Below, piece by piece: positions 8,601 through 17,708 of a stretch of 64,000 nucleotides of DNA. The stretch's first letter is position 1; each line of letters starts with the position of its first letter. The notes under the pieces were generated by a model. It was not told the DNA's origin. It made no database searches and saw nothing but the letters and a program-made list of their open reading frames with translations. Origin of the DNA: Linnemannia elongata (lineage: Eukaryota; Mortierellomycota; Mortierellomycetes; Mortierellales; Mortierellaceae). The position numbers were made by a program, and so were the translations under genes. The stretch covers positions 248,001 through 312,000 of the forward strand of contig JAXBDG010000003.1 in NCBI GenBank assembly GCA_036320915.1, given 5' to 3'.

Positions 8601-11017
8601 GTTTACCTGCCTCGCTATCGTTTGGTGTCGATGGCCCCTTGTACCAGAGAAACCTTCTCGCGGAGCCGTCCATTATCCAGTTCCTGAGTGATCGTGTGAG
8701 ACTCGACCCCGATTTTGCGCGCCATCTCCGTCTAGTTATCGACCAGTCCAAGACCGACGCCGGCGCAGCCGTTGCCGCCACCAACGCCATAACGATCCTA
8801 GTCCGAGCTGGTGTGGCCTTTCACGGCGCCGATCTCCGCGGCGTCAAGATCGCTGGTGCTGATCTTTCCGGTGGTCAGTTTGACTGTGCTCTGTTTCAAG
8901 GAGCAGACTTGACAGGTGTCAATCTTTCGAGGAGCTGGTTGCGAAAGGCGGATATGAGCGACGCACATATGGGTGGTGTCCAATTTGGGGAATTCCCATA
9001 CCTGAAGTTGGATGACAGTGTGTGTGCCTGTACCTACTCGGCCGATGGAAGAATGCTTGCTGTGGGTGTAAGAGGTTGGGGAGGTGGTGTTAGCATTTAC
9101 GATACCTCATCATGGACAAGGATCTATTCTTTTAAAGTGCCTGAGGAAGTGCAATCTATGGAATTTTCGCCCGACGGCACTAGAGTCTGGGCTGGAGCAA
9201 ATGATGGCTACATGAGGCTGTGGGATTGTGCCCGCGGCCAAAAGATTCTCAAGGTGAAAGGGCATAACACCCATTACTACATTAGTGAGCGGGATTGCGT
9301 CAATGACCGAGAGATTGACCGCAGGTATGGGGATGGCCCCCCTGTGAACTCTGTTGCCTTTTCACCATGTGGCAGGCATATTGCCTCGTGCAGCGAGGAC
9401 AAAACAGTACAAGTGTGGAGTTCTCAGACCGGAGAAAATCTCTTTGTCTTGAAGGGTCACACGGAAAAAGTCTGGAGCGTCAAGTATTCACCGGACGGAG
9501 AGCGGCTGGTGTCGGGCGGTGACGATGATACGATTAGATTTTGGAACTCAACGACAGGAGAGCCAGGTGTCGTTCTGAAGTCATCTTTGGAAGGGGTGTA
9601 CAGTCTGGCCTTTTCCCCTGATGGACGGTGGATTGCTTCCGGTCATGCGGGGGGCGGATTGCAACTTTGGCATGCGGTGTCTGCAGAGCCAGGTCCTGTC
9701 CTGCATGGCCATACCGGCCAAGTTACGGGGATTGCGTTTTCTCCAGACAGCCGGTGGATCGCTTCTTCTAGCCAGGACTGGACGATCCGATTGTGGGACG
9801 CATCGACAGGCGCTCTCGTTAACACGCTGTCAAGCCACAAAAACCCTGTGCTCACTGTTGTCTTTTCTCCGAATGGCCTTCAAATCGCATCAGGTGGGAT
9901 TGACAGCAGGGTACGACTGTGGGATGTGGACTCTATCTTGACGTCGATTGTTGAACAGGAGGATCAGCTTGGAGATGTATGGAAGACGGTGTACTCCCCA
10001 GATGGCCAGTATATTCTTTCAGTCAGCGACTACCTAACCGTCAAGCAATGGAGCTCTCTGGCAGGAGCATCCATACCACTTTCGATCGAGTTGCCGGAAT
10101 CTCTATCAGTCAAGTCCGTGTCATATTCATTAAATGGCTCTCCAACCGTGGTTGCTACTCAAGATAGGTCTATTCAATTATGGGAGCCTCAGGCAAAAAG
10201 TCCAAAGACTAGTCTAGAAGGCTCTAGCACGGTGGAGTATGTTACCATGTCGCCTTGTAGTCGCTGGATCGTTTCTGTTGACTGTGACAATACCGTGACC
10301 TTGTGGGACCTTGCCAGCAATCAACAAAAGCACGTCCTTATGGAGGGAGGAGCAGTCGATGATGAGGCTTCTTGGAAACTGGCATTCTCCCCAAGTGGAC
10401 ATCGGCTCGCCGTCGTCAATAGGATTGGCAACATCTGGCTCTTCGATCCTCAATCGAAAAAGCTAATAATGTCCAAATCGATAGATCGTGGGGGTATTGA
10501 CGTGATTACGTTTTCGCCGAACGGTCAGCAGCTTGCAATCGGAGACGAGAATGACTGGATCCACCTTCAGGGCTTACAGCCAGATGACCGTGATATCATG
10601 CAGACACTATACGTGGACCATGTGATATGCATTGCTTACTCACCTTGCGGCGAATGGCTTGCTTCCGGTAGTGGGAGCCAAATAGTTCGACTCTGGCGCA
10701 GGCGGCTATCACCCGGCGATACGGAGAGCTGGACGTATGTCTCGACGGTCCGTGGTTTTGTTAGCATGGTCCTTGACATTGCCTGGAGTCCGACCGTCCC
10801 TATGGAGTTTGTTACCGGCTGCGCTGATGAATCTGTCCGGGTTTGGCGAGTGTCGAGCGATGGTGAGGATGTTGTCGTCAAGCTTCTCTGGGGAACCAAT
10901 CTTGCGGTTCTCCACGCCGACGGTCTTGTGCTCAAGGGTACGATGGGCCTTGGTCTGATGCAAAAGAAGTTGTTGGTCCAACGTGGTGCCATTGCCGACT
11001 CTTTGACTTTTGGATGA
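5603..11017 (+). CDS. NACHT-pentapeptide-WD40 NLR-like receptor, copy 2 (complete, long N-terminus)
   Basis: Single-exon ORF of 1,804 residues. Residues 1-105 are Pro/Ser/Asn-rich. About 110-590 is a helical, leucine-rich region that resembles an ARM/TPR-type solenoid and has no family I can name. Walker A GDSGAGKST is at about 654-662 and Walker B FVVICDGYDE at about 721-730, typical of NACHT. Helical lid and winged-helix-like sequence follows, then pentapeptide repeats (about 1072-1130) and 14 WD40 repeats (to about 1775). Known: NACHT P-loop ATPases switch between ADP-bound monomer and ATP-bound oligomer. Inferred: the N-terminal solenoid is the signalling or partner domain. Oddities: a roughly 22-residue insertion between WD repeats 2 and 3 (nt about 9270-9335), and an earlier stop that removes the acidic tail seen in copies 1, 3 and 4. 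The ATG follows a conserved leader intron acceptor. Confidence 0.92.
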   Translation: MTNDSSVQPHSPGDGNKPNNNHPTMKQDNIIKRLGLPISNNKRLKHRASNQSLTAQVSPRAAVPPVISQPSVNNRNDSQSVSTIAPEDKPLPTPPVMANAISDIFLENMPKPVIRADLPAHLDRIEVMQQLVYCCRLLIDSQAITSPAAAAAEDSANDIQVTSRTKSQGSGVNGPHAWEPNETERAWIKVVGQDPVQQGHLRWLVAKVVQEFAKDEIKGPAFINEIVTLGPILDRDTYRSLLSCLITKFERDTILDVTLLQGLVQLVEYASPGYLEDDDLVRTLAVLRQRLYGTHRPSSEQMYQILIAICHLLDVMVNNSIKGVNRLGQHQPLVEALTELKDNDTDDPILRFHFDYALQACQYIPDDESTLQAVLRFSRGLTMAALGAASVCKLDPFNLFNSLDTLRQAAGQAFEVTKSMLEGMEASQKGRFGAMRSLVHGLRRGTKHEWYLTLLAARTFVREGRLADFNQAVCEANCRDERAFQLGICQILGEIAMDALWDPLTRKQAVDFLGALYSTPLGWKQHTVVKKWVHAVFAQLSELTDADIKEHTLVALQDLSLKGATISAIASYPLKCRLPLPESSPLLICAQKIQYLEYELRKVRLQRLEEARQRIYIPPMAKANLQASDKDLFLLMNKVQEFLSSERQVMLILGDSGAGKSTFNKHLEAELLQSYTIGGWIPLFINLPAIDRPVKELMSEQLKEHGFSESQIQELKQHRRFVVICDGYDESQLSTNLHTTNLFNRPGQWKAKMVISCRTQYLGPDYRNRFVPQGGDHYNRPAFDLFEEAVIAPFSKEQIVTYVEQYVPLEPRNWVAKDYMDRLTAVPNLLDLVRNPFLLSLALEALPGVTHGKNLSVIKITRVQLYDTFVDHWLGVNQRRLERNNALLSKEDRDTLKHLINDNFIRCGIDYLMRLSAAIFKEQHGHPVVQYVHRLDKDSWKAEFFGSNPETKLLCDSSPLTRTGNQYRFVHRSMLEYFFSRTIYNPSRIDNEFDPQDDSGLPASLSFGVDGPLYQRNLLAEPSIIQFLSDRVRLDPDFARHLRLVIDQSKTDAGAAVAATNAITILVRAGVAFHGADLRGVKIAGADLSGGQFDCALFQGADLTGVNLSRSWLRKADMSDAHMGGVQFGEFPYLKLDDSVCACTYSADGRMLAVGVRGWGGGVSIYDTSSWTRIYSFKVPEEVQSMEFSPDGTRVWAGANDGYMRLWDCARGQKILKVKGHNTHYYISERDCVNDREIDRRYGDGPPVNSVAFSPCGRHIASCSEDKTVQVWSSQTGENLFVLKGHTEKVWSVKYSPDGERLVSGGDDDTIRFWNSTTGEPGVVLKSSLEGVYSLAFSPDGRWIASGHAGGGLQLWHAVSAEPGPVLHGHTGQVTGIAFSPDSRWIASSSQDWTIRLWDASTGALVNTLSSHKNPVLTVVFSPNGLQIASGGIDSRVRLWDVDSILTSIVEQEDQLGDVWKTVYSPDGQYILSVSDYLTVKQWSSLAGASIPLSIELPESLSVKSVSYSLNGSPTVVATQDRSIQLWEPQAKSPKTSLEGSSTVEYVTMSPCSRWIVSVDCDNTVTLWDLASNQQKHVLMEGGAVDDEASWKLAFSPSGHRLAVVNRIGNIWLFDPQSKKLIMSKSIDRGGIDVITFSPNGQQLAIGDENDWIHLQGLQPDDRDIMQTLYVDHVICIAYSPCGEWLASGSGSQIVRLWRRRLSPGDTESWTYVSTVRGFVSMVLDIAWSPTVPMEFVTGCADESVRVWRVSSDGEDVVVKLLWGTNLAVLHADGLVLKGTMGLGLMQKKLLVQRGAIADSLTFG

Positions 11018-11680
11018 AGTTGGAGGCCTGGGCGTTGAGGAGTAGGAGGTGGAGCAAGACGACGAGAAGGTGATAGCTGAGGATTATACCAGAATACATA
11101 CATGTTATTTCCAACGCCTTTGAGCGCAAAACAAGGAGGGGTGCTGTGCCTTTGATAGTCGATTTCTTATCGTTGTTGCATGTTTCGTAGCCTTGACCTT
11201 CATAGAGGAAAAGACTGAACTATAAGTATTTACTTTATTTTTGTGCGTTGGCAGGCGCATCCTTGATTCAAAACTGATCAATCGTAGTGTTCCTGGATCC
11301 TCGTTTGCTTAAACCCATATACTGTAGATGATAACCCCTATCCGAAATAGAATGTGCAGATCTGACAGTCAAATTACAGTACTTTGATTGATGAATAAAA
11401 ATGGCGGCGGAAATTTCGTCCCTGGGATGGGCCTGTCCGCAGAGGAAGGTTGTGATAATAAAGGATGCGTGGTAAAAGAAAAATCTGGAGAGAGATGCCT
11501 CGTTGTTCATGCTTTGTTCCTTTTGTTTGTTACCTTTGAAGAGTACAACTCTGCTTTCTTTTTTTTTTTTGGCGTTCTTTAGATACTCATGTCAACAACG
11601 AGAAGGTCTTAGGGTTGGGAGAACAATATGAACAAAAGAAAAGGCGAAGTTCTACCAGGGCTATGGCTCACATTGTCTTC

Positions 11681-11681
<1 letters not shown>

Positions 11682-11719
<38 letters not shown>
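11682..11719 (+). repeat. A(38) homopolymer
   Basis: Uninterrupted run of 38 A. The homologous spacer A site near 3571 has only seven. It lies 3' of copy 2 and might be an expanded microsatellite or a retroposition scar; no duplicated flanks were seen. Confidence 0.8.
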
Positions 11720-11722
<3 letters not shown>

Positions 11723-11889
11723 AAGACGTGTATTCTGACTTGATCGACACTCAAAATGCTTTGTCTCGATTCACTAAGGGTGTTATGTGCTGTGAGACAT
11801 GGTGGATTGGTAAATGTCCAAGGGGAGTGCGTTTTATCGGGCTGTTGCGATGGGACGATTCGGTACTGGAACTTAACAACAGGAGAGCT

Positions 11890-12410
11890 GGGGGTATGTT
11901 TTAGAGGCTTCATTCGGCGGGATTTGTAGACTGGTCACTTCTCCTGATGGACTATGGATAGCCTTTTGGACATTTACAGTAACGTCTGTGATCTAAGCCC
12001 ATCCCTACAAGGTCGTAAAATATGCGGTGAGGATACGTACATTCTCCGCGGGCGGGCAGTGGATCTCATCCTCCAGCCTGGACAATAGAGTGAGGCTGCG
12101 TGATGCTTTGACCGGCACGCTCGTTTCGATACTGTCCGGCTATCCTTCCAATGTGAAGAGGCCGTAAAGAGGTGTTTAAGGCGACCCTGAGACCTTCGAG
12201 GTTCGATGTGGAACGTACTATTGGTCCTGTATTAACGGCCATAAACTCTCCTGACGGCCCAACTAGTTTGGCTGTCAGTAATTAAAGGACATTAATCCGG
12301 AGCTTTTATAAAGTCCATCACCTCTACTATCGATGGATCTGTCCGAGTCTGGCGAGTGTCAACTGGCGAAGGTGTAGGTACTGTTTCAGGCAGGTGTGGA
12401 GGCCCTAATT
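11890..12410 (+). pseudogene. WD40 relic in spacer B
   Basis: Same relic as at 3738-4145, slightly longer. Pieces resemble WD repeat 5 (TSPDGLWIAF near 11938), repeat 6 (GQWISSSSLDNRVRLRDALTGTLVS near 12056-12130) and the last repeat (SITSTIDGSVRVWRVSTGEGVG near 12315-12380). Stops and frame changes separate them. Confidence 0.65.
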
Positions 12411-13287
12411 GTCTCTGTCTCGAATCTGTTTGATCTGGCTGATAAATTTATCTGAGACGGATGGCGCCTTTGATTGACCTAATTCTACTTTTCTTAATGG
12501 TCAAGCATTCATATTTTGTCGACCTGTACAGGCCGTGCATTGATTGATTATTTGGCGTAATCAAACAAGTGAGCGGTGAGTGGGGAGTGGAAAGGGTGAA
12601 AGTAAGTAGGGCATGTAAAACGACCATGGCCCACTGCGATTGAAATACGCAAAAAATGTCATGTGGGATGAGCTTTCTCTTTACTTTTCTGCTCTCTCTT
12701 TTCTCTTTATGTCTCTTTTTTTTTCTTCTATCCTTCGCCACTTTCCCTCCGCCAACCTCATCGTTTCTTCTCTTCTTGCATCAGCAACATTTTCTGTTCA
12801 TTCGACATCAACCTTCCTGTTACTTTATACATTCATCAGATTCCCACGTCTGGAATCAGCACCTTTGAGCAAACGAACAACAGAGTTCAAGAGGAAGTAT
12901 GTCGTTGATAGGCAAAATACTCCAGCATGAACAAGGAACAACGAAAAAAAAAAAGAAAAGCAATACTGTGTTTCTACAAGGCCGCCGTCCCTTACCCTAT
13001 TCTTTCCTCTCTCTCTCCCTGCATCAGCCCTCTAGCCAACAAACCATAAACATTTACACACGGACCATACCAGACCGAACTTAGCTGTACAAGAGGGCGC
13101 TAAACTCATGAAGTACGTGAGGTAAGAACGCAAGGAAGATATTTTTGACTTCCTACAAGTAGCCAAATGCTTACCAGTATCTCCCTCTCTTCCTACGTAG
13201 ACAGCCAGCAGACCAACTGGACGGTACCAACCTTCCATCCAGGAAACAAAAAAAGAGGAAAAAAGAAGAATATGCTCGTTCGCATCT

Positions 13288-13403
13288 GTAAGTATTATGC
13301 TGAGTGTACTGCTTGCACTGTGTCGTGCGTAATATACGCTGACAGGACAATGCACGGGAGTAAACAAGCTAGTCCATTAATTTTGCTCCATGTTTTCCGT
13401 TAG
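13288..13403 (+). other. 5' leader intron, NLR copy 3
   Basis: Donor GTAAGTATTATG, acceptor CCGTTAG. Position, flanks and splice sites match the copy 2 intron at 5296-5401. Confidence 0.55.
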
Positions 13404-13499
13404 ACCATTCCGCACTTGTTATTCGACAATGTCTCCTCCATCAATTGACCAACACCACGCTTCTCCACACAAACATCATAATTCGGCAAGGAAAATGAG

Positions 13500-13593
13500 G
13501 TAAGGCAGTGCGAACTCTACCTCTCAGGATACACCTTAATAATCGTGCTAGGTGCACTGCTAACAACGCAGTCATTATCGTTGTGATTGTTAG
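13500..13593 (+). other. Second 5' leader intron, NLR copy 3
   Basis: Donor GAG|GTAAGG, branch-like CTAAC near 13559, acceptor ATTGTTAG, ending 10 bases before the ATG as in copy 2. Confidence 0.55.
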
Positions 13594-13603
13594 AACTCGC
13601 AGC

Positions 13604-16600
13604 ATGACCAAGGTCTCACCGATTCAAATAAATGCTGCTGGAGACGACGACGACCCTGTCAACAAACAACATACCGACAGTTTTCACAACATCGAAATCG
13701 ACGTGCATGATACGATGCAAATCGAGGACAGCCTGCACGAACTCCGATTGCGGCGCCTGCAAGAATTACGGCAGCTCATCTACATCCTTCCTATGGCCAA
13801 GGCCAACCTCCAAGCCCAAGACGATGACCTCTTCTCCCTCAAAGAGAACGTACAGGAGTTCTTGGCGAGTCAACGTCAAGTGATGCTTGTTCTAGGCGAT
13901 TCAGGGGTAGGCAAGTCAACATTCAATCGACACTTGGAACACCAACTCTGGACCGATTACAATCAAGGCGGGACTATCCCTCTATACATCAACCTGCCCA
14001 CCATGGATGACCCGGCACACAACTTGATCGAGAAGCAACTCCGACACCTCAACTTCTCGAACGACCAAATCAAGGAGATGAAGCAGCACCGACAGTTTAT
14101 TCTAATCTGTGATGGCTACGACGAGAGCCAGCTCAAGATCAATATCCACACCACCAACCACCTCAACCAACCGGGACAGTGGAGATCCAAGATTGTCATT
14201 AGCTGCCGCAGTCAGTACCTCGGACAGGAGTACCGCTCTCAATTCCTGCCTCAGCCTGTCGATCAGGACCAGTCTACTTGGTCAAATCTTTTCCAAGAAG
14301 CTGTTATCGCGCCCTTTTCCAAGGAGCAGATTGAGGAGTATGTCACCCGCTACGTCCCCCTCGAGCACCGACCTTGGGTTACGAAGGACTATATGCGTAT
14401 GCTCACCACTATCCCCAACCTCATGGACCTGGTCAAAAACCCTTTCCTTCTGACGCTAGCACTCGAAGCTCTGCCATCTATCGCCGAGGGCCAGCAGGAT
14501 CTCTCGACTGTCAAGGTGACCCGCGTTCAACTGTATGATAAATTTGTTGTACACTGGCTGGGTGTCAACAAACGTCGTCTTGAGAGCAATGCTCTGTCTG
14601 TCGATGACCGTATTGTCTTTGATCAGCTTTTGGATGCAGGGTTTATATCGATGGGCATTGACTACGCTATGAGGCTGGCGCGGGCGATCTTTGAGAAACA
14701 GGATGGAAACCCAGTCGTTCGGTACAACCACCTTCGTGATCACGACACCTGGAAGGCAGAGTTCTTTGGAGCAGATCCAGTTGTGCGACTGTTGCAGGAA
14801 TCTTGTCCCTTGACTCGTACAGGCAACCAGTTCCTGTTCCTTCACAGATCCATGCTGGAGTATTTCTTTTCTCTGGTCGTTTACAACCCGGTCAGGACGG
14901 ACGATGACTTTACAACGCAATTGGAAACACCCTCCTCTACCACTCATTCGTTTGACCCTAGCAACCCGTTGTTCCTGCGTAACTTGCTTACTGAGCCGTC
15001 CATAATTCAGTTCCTATGCGACCGCGTAAAGCTCGACTCGACTTTTGACCAGCAGCTCCTGTCTGTCGTCAACCTTTCCAAGACCGATACCGCCGTCAGC
15101 ACCACCACTGCTGCCACCAACGCCATCACGATTCTCGTCCGAGCCGGCTTCAGCTTCAACGGTGCAGATCTACAAGGTATCAAGGTCCCTGGTGCCGACC
15201 TTTCCGGTGGTCAGTTTGACTATTCACAGTTCCAAGGAGCAGACTTGATGGGTGTCAATCTTTCAAGGAGCTGGTTGCGAAAGGCGGATTTGAGCGGTGC
15301 ACAGATGGATGGCGTCCAATTTGGGGAACTTCCGTACCTGGAGTTGGATAGCGGTGTGCATGCCTGTGCCTACTCGGCCGATGGAACGATGCTTGCCATG
15401 GGTGTAGACATTTTTGGATTCAGCGTTAGAATTTACGACACCTCATCATGGACGAGGACTTGCTCCTTTACAGCACCGGAGGAAGTGCACACTACGGCAT
15501 TTTCAGCCGACGTTACTAAGGCTGTGTTTGGAGGAGAGGATGGTTCGGTAAGGTTGTGGGATTGTGCCAGCGGCCAAGAGATGTTCTCCATGGAAGGTCA
15601 CAGCGACAATGTGAAATCCGTTACCTTTTCACCATGTAGCAAGCGTATCGCCTCATCCAGCAAGGACAAAACAGTACGGGTGTGGGATTCACAGACCGGC
15701 GAGAGTCTTTTTGTCTTGGAAGGTCACACGGATCAGGTCTGGGACGTTAAGTTTTCTCCGGGCGGAGAGCGGCTGGTGTCGGGCGGTTCCGATGATACGA
15801 TTCGGTGTTGGAGCTCAACGACAGGAGAGCCAGGGTTTGTTTTGAACTCTTCCCTAGGCGAGGTTTACAGCCTAGCCTTTTCTCCTGATAGAAGGTGGAT
15901 TGCTTCTGGTCATGTGATGGGTGGTTTACAGCTTTGGCACGCGGTATCTGGAGAGCTAGGTCCTGTCCTGCAAGGTCATATTGGAGGCGTTACGGGCATT
16001 GCGTTTTCTCCAGACAGCCGGTGGATCGCTTCCTCTAGCATGGACGAAACGATCCGATTGTGGGACGCGTCGACAGGCACTCCCATTAACAAGCTGTCAA
16101 GTCATAAGAACTTTGTGTTCGATGCTGTCTTTTCTCCAAATGGCCTTCAGATCGCATCAGGTGGGTATGACGGTAGGGTGCGACTGTGGGATGTGAAAGC
16201 TATTTTGACGTCGAGTGTTCAGCAGATGGATCAAGTTGGAGCTGTAGGGAAGACAGTGTACTCCTCAAATGGCCAATATATTCTTACAGCCGACACCTAC
16301 CAAACCGTCAAGCAATGGAGCTCCCTTACAGGAGCATCCAGACCACTTTCGACCGAGTTGCCGGAATCCCTATCGGTCAAGTCCGTGTCATATTCATCGA
16401 ATGGCTCTCCAACCGTGGTCGCTACTCAAGATAAGTCTATTCAATTATGGGAGCTTCATGCAAAAGGTCCAAAGACTATTCTGGAAAGCTCAAGAACGGT
16501 GGAGTACGTTACCATGTCGCATTGCTGTCGTTGGATCGTTTCTGTTGACTGTGACAATACCGTGACGTTGTGGGACCTTACCAGCACTCAACAAATGCAC

Positions 16601-17341
16601 GTACTTATGGAGAATGGCGGACCCACTCGCGAGTCAACCCGCTGCTTGGCATTCTCGGCGACCGGACTTCAACTCGCAGTGGGCACCTGGAGTGGCACCA
16701 TCTGGATCTTCGATCCTCAATCGAAACGTCTATTAACGTCCAAGAAGTCGAAATATTGGATTTTTGATGCAATGTCGTTTTCGCCGGATGACCAGCAGCT
16801 TGCAATCGGAACAGAAGATGGCTTGATCTACCTTTGGGGCTTACAATCAAAGGAGCGTGTTATCAAGCTGAGAGGACACACAGAGAAGGTGACATGCATT
16901 GCCTACTCATCATGCGGCGAGTGGATTGCTTCCGGCAGTCAGGACAAAACAGTTAGACTCTGGCGCAAGCAGCGACCACCAGACGTTGCAGAGAGCTGGT
17001 CGTGTCTTTCGACAGTCCATGGGTACTTTGACGAGGTCCTTGACATTGCCTGGAATCCGACCGTTCCTATGGAGTTTGTCACTGGCTGCATGGACGAATC
17101 TGTCCGGGTCTGGCGGGTGTCGAGCGATGGTGAGGATGTTCTCGTCAAGCTGCTCTGGGGCACCAATCTTGCGGTTCTCCACGCCGATGGTCTTGTTCTC
17201 AAAGGTACGATGGGTCTTGGTTCTACGGAGCAGAAGTTGTTGGTCCAGCGCGGTGCCATTGACGACTCTTTGACAGAACGAGAAGAACAAGACGATGATT
17301 GTACGAGCTCTCAAGGAGATGAATTTGATGATGAGGAATAA
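13604..17341 (+). CDS. NACHT-pentapeptide-WD40 NLR-like receptor, copy 3 (complete, short N-terminus)
   Basis: Protein of 1,245 residues. I chose the ATG at 13604 because it aligns with the copy 2 ATG and follows a conserved intron acceptor; the open frame reaches back to a GTG at 13508 inside that intron. Residues 1-60 are short, acidic and unlike copy 2, then homology starts abruptly at LRLRRLQELRQ. Walker A GDSGVGKST is at about 98-106 and Walker B FILICDGYDE at about 164-173. Pentapeptide repeats span about 518-575. Fourteen WD40 repeats span about 580-1220, with strong blades such as KTVRVWDSQTGESLFVLEGH. The tail is acidic (DDDCTSSQGDEFDDEE). It lacks the roughly 600-residue N-terminal solenoid of copy 2, so it may be a sensor without its own effector, or one that pairs with another protein. 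That role is inference. Confidence 0.92.
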   Translation: MTKVSPIQINAAGDDDDPVNKQHTDSFHNIEIDVHDTMQIEDSLHELRLRRLQELRQLIYILPMAKANLQAQDDDLFSLKENVQEFLASQRQVMLVLGDSGVGKSTFNRHLEHQLWTDYNQGGTIPLYINLPTMDDPAHNLIEKQLRHLNFSNDQIKEMKQHRQFILICDGYDESQLKINIHTTNHLNQPGQWRSKIVISCRSQYLGQEYRSQFLPQPVDQDQSTWSNLFQEAVIAPFSKEQIEEYVTRYVPLEHRPWVTKDYMRMLTTIPNLMDLVKNPFLLTLALEALPSIAEGQQDLSTVKVTRVQLYDKFVVHWLGVNKRRLESNALSVDDRIVFDQLLDAGFISMGIDYAMRLARAIFEKQDGNPVVRYNHLRDHDTWKAEFFGADPVVRLLQESCPLTRTGNQFLFLHRSMLEYFFSLVVYNPVRTDDDFTTQLETPSSTTHSFDPSNPLFLRNLLTEPSIIQFLCDRVKLDSTFDQQLLSVVNLSKTDTAVSTTTAATNAITILVRAGFSFNGADLQGIKVPGADLSGGQFDYSQFQGADLMGVNLSRSWLRKADLSGAQMDGVQFGELPYLELDSGVHACAYSADGTMLAMGVDIFGFSVRIYDTSSWTRTCSFTAPEEVHTTAFSADVTKAVFGGEDGSVRLWDCASGQEMFSMEGHSDNVKSVTFSPCSKRIASSSKDKTVRVWDSQTGESLFVLEGHTDQVWDVKFSPGGERLVSGGSDDTIRCWSSTTGEPGFVLNSSLGEVYSLAFSPDRRWIASGHVMGGLQLWHAVSGELGPVLQGHIGGVTGIAFSPDSRWIASSSMDETIRLWDASTGTPINKLSSHKNFVFDAVFSPNGLQIASGGYDGRVRLWDVKAILTSSVQQMDQVGAVGKTVYSSNGQYILTADTYQTVKQWSSLTGASRPLSTELPESLSVKSVSYSSNGSPTVVATQDKSIQLWELHAKGPKTILESSRTVEYVTMSHCCRWIVSVDCDNTVTLWDLTSTQQMHVLMENGGPTRESTRCLAFSATGLQLAVGTWSGTIWIFDPQSKRLLTSKKSKYWIFDAMSFSPDDQQLAIGTEDGLIYLWGLQSKERVIKLRGHTEKVTCIAYSSCGEWIASGSQDKTVRLWRKQRPPDVAESWSCLSTVHGYFDEVLDIAWNPTVPMEFVTGCMDESVRVWRVSSDGEDVLVKLLWGTNLAVLHADGLVLKGTMGLGSTEQKLLVQRGAIDDSLTEREEQDDDCTSSQGDEFDDEE

Positions 17342-17391
17342 CTTACTGTGGAACTTGGCCTTCGAATTCAGCAGAACGATGCCCTATCTTG

Positions 17392-17397
17392 AATAAA
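17392..17397 (+). terminator. Poly(A) signal of NLR copy 3
   Basis: AATAAA in CTTGAATAAATA, 51 bases after the stop. Copy 4 has the same string downstream on the minus strand (55690-55695), so their 3' ends are related. Confidence 0.55.
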
Positions 17398-17708
17398 TAA
17401 CAGACATATCTTTTCTTTTCATGATTGCCTAATTGACAAAAATTTTGTTCGTTGGATGGCAGTAAGGTATTTTGCAGTTGCCTTTAAAAGATCTGAGTTC
17501 TAGTGATTGGCTGTTCGGCTCGCGAAAATCGCCAGTGCCTGAAATCTTAACATTGGAACGTTCATTGATGGATCTGCCCATATACAACTCAGCATATTTT
17601 GTTTAAGCAAGAGGCACGTTCATGCATACTGTAAATGGTCATGTTTTAATCAAGAAAAACGCGTAAACAAGAGAAACAAGGAAAGGAAAGCAAAGGAGGC
17701 AGGGTGCT

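Larger units (their letters stand above)
11018..13603 (+). repeat. Spacer B: diverged duplicate of the 2964-5602 spacer
   Basis: Non-coding interval between copies 2 and 3, collinear with spacer A: 3' flank, A-tract, WD40 relic, CT-rich leader, two leader introns. Differences include a much longer A-tract, loss of the TATA-like motif and loss of the AATAAA after the upstream gene. Confidence 0.75.

Noticed and set aside
13508..13603. In-frame N-terminal extension of NLR copy 3 from a GTG
   Set aside because: It lies in a leader intron conserved with copy 2, and the aligned ATG is at 13604.
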